Position numbers and translations under genes: made by a program. A stretch of DNA of 64,000 nt from Cryobacterium roopkundense (GTDB lineage: Bacteria > Actinomycetota > Actinomycetes > Actinomycetales > Microbacteriaceae): NCBI RefSeq assembly GCF_014200405.1, contig NZ_JACHBQ010000001.1, positions 2,294,001-2,358,000 of the forward strand. Reading direction: 5' to 3'. The notes under the pieces are model-generated. The model saw nothing but the letters and a program-made list of their open reading frames with translations. It did not search any database and was not told the DNA's origin. Of this stretch, positions 61,798 through 64,000 are shown piece by piece (within the stretch, counting starts at the first letter, position 1; every line of letters begins with the position of its first letter).

Positions 61798-62684
61798 GCG
61801 GAGGTGACCTTTCTCGGGGAACGTGCGAGGAATGAATCGGCAATCTGGTCGAAGGTGTTCCAGCTGACGCCTTCGTAGGAGTTGAAGTGCTCAATCAGGC
61901 GCTCGAGCATGAGCAGCACCTGCGGGCGTCCGGAGACGTCGGGGTGGATGGTCATGGTGAAGACCGCCTGGTCCATTTCGCGGTAGACCCAGTCGAACTG
62001 GTCTTTCCACATCTGCTCGATGTCGCGGGGGTTCACGAAACCGTGCGAGTTCGGTGAGGCCTTGATGAACATCATCGGCGGCAGGTCATCGAGGTACCAG
62101 TTGGCCGGAATCTCTACCAGGTCGGTCTCCGTGCCGCGGATGAGAGGTTCCATCCAGGTCTGGGCGTCCTTGGCGTAGTCGATCTTCTTCCAGCTGTCGC
62201 CGACCCGCACGTAGTAGGGCTCGAAGTCCTTGTGCATGAGCGAGTGGTCGTACTTGATGCCACGCTCCAGCAGGATCTCGTTGGTCACAGAGGAGAACTC
62301 CCACCACGGCGCGACGTATCCCGTGGGACGCTTGCCCGAAACGCTCTCGATGAGGTCAATCGAGCGGTCGAGGATGGAGGTTTCCTGTTCCCGCGTCATG
62401 GCGATCGGGTTCTCGTGGGAGTACCCGTGCACGCCGATTTCGTGGCCGGCGGCCACGATCATCTTCGTGAGTTCGGGGAAGGTCTCGATCGAGTGTCCCG
62501 GTACGAACCAGGTCGCCGGCAGGTCGTACTTGTCGAACAGACGGATGAGCCGGGGTCCCCCGACCTCGCCGCTGAACATGCCTCGGGAGATGTCGCACGG
62601 GGAATCCTCACCGCCGTAGGAACCGAGCATGCCGGCAACGGCGTCGACGTCGACTCCGAATGCGATCTGGATGTCTTTCTTCAT
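61794..62684 (-). CDS. Polysaccharide-deacetylase-family hydrolase (PgdA / cyclic-imide hydrolase type)
   Basis: A 296-residue NodB-fold metal hydrolase. It closely resembles, from memory, Helicobacter PgdA and Pseudomonas imidase: [20 protein letters not shown] (Asp12/Asp14), [25 protein letters not shown] (His86 and His90 ligands), [30 protein letters not shown] and [14 protein letters not shown]. There is no signal peptide, arguing against a peptidoglycan role. In this operon a cyclic-imide or amide hydrolase is likelier. ATG 62684 is a clear start. Confidence 0.9.
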   Translation of the reverse strand: MKKDIQIAFGVDVDAVAGMLGSYGGEDSPCDISRGMFSGEVGGPRLIRLFDKYDLPATWFVPGHSIETFPELTKMIVAAGHEIGVHGYSHENPIAMTREQETSILDRSIDLIESVSGKRPTGYVAPWWEFSSVTNEILLERGIKYDHSLMHKDFEPYYVRVGDSWKKIDYAKDAQTWMEPLIRGTETDLVEIPANWYLDDLPPMMFIKASPNSHGFVNPRDIEQMWKDQFDWVYREMDQAVFTMTIHPDVSGRPQVLLMLERLIEHFNSYEGVSWNTFDQIADSFLARSPRKVTSA

Positions 62685-62734
62685 GAATGTGCCTTTCGCG
62701 TGGGGAAAACGAGCTGAAAAGTAAAAGGGGAACC

Positions 62735-63766
62735 CTACTGGGCGCCGTGGCTGCGCAGGGCACCGTAACGGGCGAAAGCCTGTGCCACGGCGGCGGCGTC
62801 TCGTCCGAGGTGAAGCAGCAGACTCAGCAGGATCATGGACTGTGAGGGCCGCAGCAGGCCCGACGGGATCGCTCCCGCCGAAACCAGGTCCCGTCCGCCG
62901 CCCGCGCCGTACACGGGAACGACCGGGCCGGCGCTCACACGAGTGCTGATCACGACGACCGTGCCGCTCTTCGTCGCTTCGGCGACTGCTTGGCACAGGG
63001 CGTGGTTGGCGTTGCCGCTGCCCGTCGCCTGCAACACGATGCCACGCGCCCCGGCGGCAACGGATGCCCTGAGCAGGGTGCCGTCTGCCCCCGGGTATGC
63101 CGAGACCACGTCGACCCGATGGGACTCGTCGCTCGCGACGACGGGCAGCGGCAGCGGCGGGAAACGCTCTTCGCGGGAGCTGATGGTGACGCGGCCGGCC
63201 GCGGTGACGAGCCCGACCCGACCGAAATCCGGGTTGGCGAACGCATCGAGGGCGAATGTCTGGGCTTTGCGCACGCCCTGGATGGGGAAGATCTCTCCCG
63301 CAAACGCGATGAGCACTCCGTGGCCGGCCGCTTCGGGCGCCCCGGCGACCGCGATGGCCTTCGCAAGGTTCCCGGGCCCGTCGGGTTCCACGGCATCGGC
63401 GGACTTCTGCGCGCCGGTGAAGACCACCGGGCTCACGCTGTCGTGGATGAGGTCCGCCAGATAGGCCGTCTCCTCCATGGTGTCGGTGCCGTGCGTGACA
63501 ACGATGCCGCGTACCGTCGGATCGGCCAGCGCAGTCGCGATCTGAGCACAGATCGTGGTCATGTCGGCGAAGGTCAGCAGGTAGGACCCCTCGCAGGCCA
63601 CGTCGACGACCCGCACGGGATAGCCGGGATCGGCCTCGAGACTGGCGATGAGTTGGGCACCGGTATCTGCGGCAATGACGGCGCCCTCGTCAGCGGTACG
63701 AGCCCGCGACGAGATGGTGCCGCCGGTTGCCAGCAGCACGACGTGGGTGCCCTCGCGATTTGTCAT
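62735..63766 (-). CDS. Type I/II asparaginase-family amidohydrolase
   Basis: A 343-residue asparaginase. Both catalytic triads are visible: [10 protein letters not shown] (nucleophile Thr17 in TGGTI) and [13 protein letters not shown] (Thr94-Asp95, with Lys in TGAQKSAD). No signal peptide is present, so it is cytoplasmic. It is the first gene of the operon and would deamidate an amino-acid amide intermediate. ATG 63766 gives the canonical N-terminus. The gap to the deacetylase gene (50 bp) holds its ribosome binding site. Confidence 0.93.
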   Translation of the reverse strand: MTNREGTHVVLLATGGTISSRARTADEGAVIAADTGAQLIASLEADPGYPVRVVDVACEGSYLLTFADMTTICAQIATALADPTVRGIVVTHGTDTMEETAYLADLIHDSVSPVVFTGAQKSADAVEPDGPGNLAKAIAVAGAPEAAGHGVLIAFAGEIFPIQGVRKAQTFALDAFANPDFGRVGLVTAAGRVTISSREERFPPLPLPVVASDESHRVDVVSAYPGADGTLLRASVAAGARGIVLQATGSGNANHALCQAVAEATKSGTVVVISTRVSAGPVVPVYGAGGGRDLVSAGAIPSGLLRPSQSMILLSLLLHLGRDAAAVAQAFARYGALRSHGAQ

Positions 63767-63784
63767 TTCTTCTCCGATGAACTG

Positions 63785-63802
63785 AACCCAAACGATTGGG
63801 TT
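63785..63802. promoter_or_regulatory. LacI-type operator, promoter-proximal copy
   Basis: AACCCAA-ACGA-TTGGGTT is an 18-bp inverted repeat with a central CG, as in LacI/GalR-family operators. It lies 19 bp upstream of the asparaginase ATG. Confidence 0.75.
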
Positions 63803-63891
63803 CTGTGTGAAAGCGTAATAACCCAAGGTTTCGGCCAAGTGCGCGCTTCGTTGCGAATATGTAAATCGTGAGACTGGAACAAAACACTTCT

Positions 63892-63909
63892 TACCCAATC
63901 GTTTGGGTA
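63892..63909. promoter_or_regulatory. LacI-type operator, distal copy
   Basis: TACCCAATCGTTTGGGTA carries the same core as the proximal copy in reverse orientation (CCCAATCGTTTGGG is its exact complement). Centres are 107 bp apart, close to ten helical turns. The promoter for the operon must lie in between; I see no gene from 63767 to 64000. Confidence 0.75.
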
Positions 63910-64000
63910 GGAAGGTGTTCACACTCTAGAATGAATCCCGAGGGCGCGTCAAGCATTTCTTTGCAGCCCCCTTTCCCGGGTATGCGAATCTGGAGACGGC

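Noticed and set aside
63785..63802. Inverted repeat as a transcription terminator
   Set aside because: It is AT/CG-balanced with a 4-bp centre, has no T-run, lies before and not after a gene, and recurs at 63892 in operator style.
1..64000. CRISPR array, prophage or plasmid origin
   Set aside because: No regularly spaced repeats, cas genes, integrase, phage structural genes or replication initiator were seen.

Overview
The window is high-GC DNA with dense, often overlapping genes and many GTG and TTG starts. It carries actinobacterial hallmarks: a DUF3515 lipoprotein, a mycothiol-type DinB/MDMPI protein, a mycobacterial-type SOS box and a Leu-codon leader peptide ahead of leuCD. Gene order and protein style suggest a Microbacteriaceae member, possibly Cryobacterium-like. 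No rRNA gene or species marker is present, so this is an inference.

1-14.7 kb is a conserved housekeeping block, mostly on the minus strand: moxR-coaD-recG, rsmD, thiL, a DUF3515 lipoprotein, then the chain leuC-leuD-murA-plsC-gpsA-ddl. A PP2C phosphatase and a TerC protein follow. leuCD has a leader peptide with four Leu codons and a hairpin. terC has a yybP-ykoY (Mn2+) riboswitch-like leader. 14.8-28.5 kb holds tdh-kbl (threonine catabolism), tRNA-Glu(CTC), a metallo-hydrolase and a TetR-controlled ABC exporter with twin operators. It also holds a three-gene phosphorelay (PAS/PAS/PAS hybrid kinase, REC-Hpt, REC-EAL), nagB and a PadR/membrane-protein pair.

28.6-49.4 kb is an accessory region with many broken genes: remnants of an MFS transporter, an esterase, an ABC ATPase, a PAP2 phosphatase, a CDF transporter and a frameshifted dnaE2 under an SOS box. 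Intact genes here include SulP/MerR, ArsR/MFS, a copper operon (SHOCT protein plus multicopper oxidase behind a CsoR-like operator), two OmpR-type two-component systems, DedA and DUF347 proteins. An IS1182-like element with a CTAG target duplication sits in the PAP2 gene.

49.4-64 kb is catabolic. A GntR/UTRA regulator adjoins a KdgT-DUF1537-PdxA operon of the four-carbon acid-sugar (threonate/erythronate) type. Next comes an 11-gene minus-strand operon: asparaginase, a PgdA/cyclic-imidase-type deacetylase, an MFS transporter, two SDRs, a small Cys protein, PxpA, a stand-alone biotin carrier, a biotin carboxylase, PxpB and PxpC. Biotin carboxylase + carrier + PxpB/C together resemble a urea carboxylase split into separate genes. 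Twin LacI-type operators precede the operon. I read it as a catabolic route for an unidentified cyclic amide (imide, lactam or hydantoin), and it is the best candidate here for an undescribed system.
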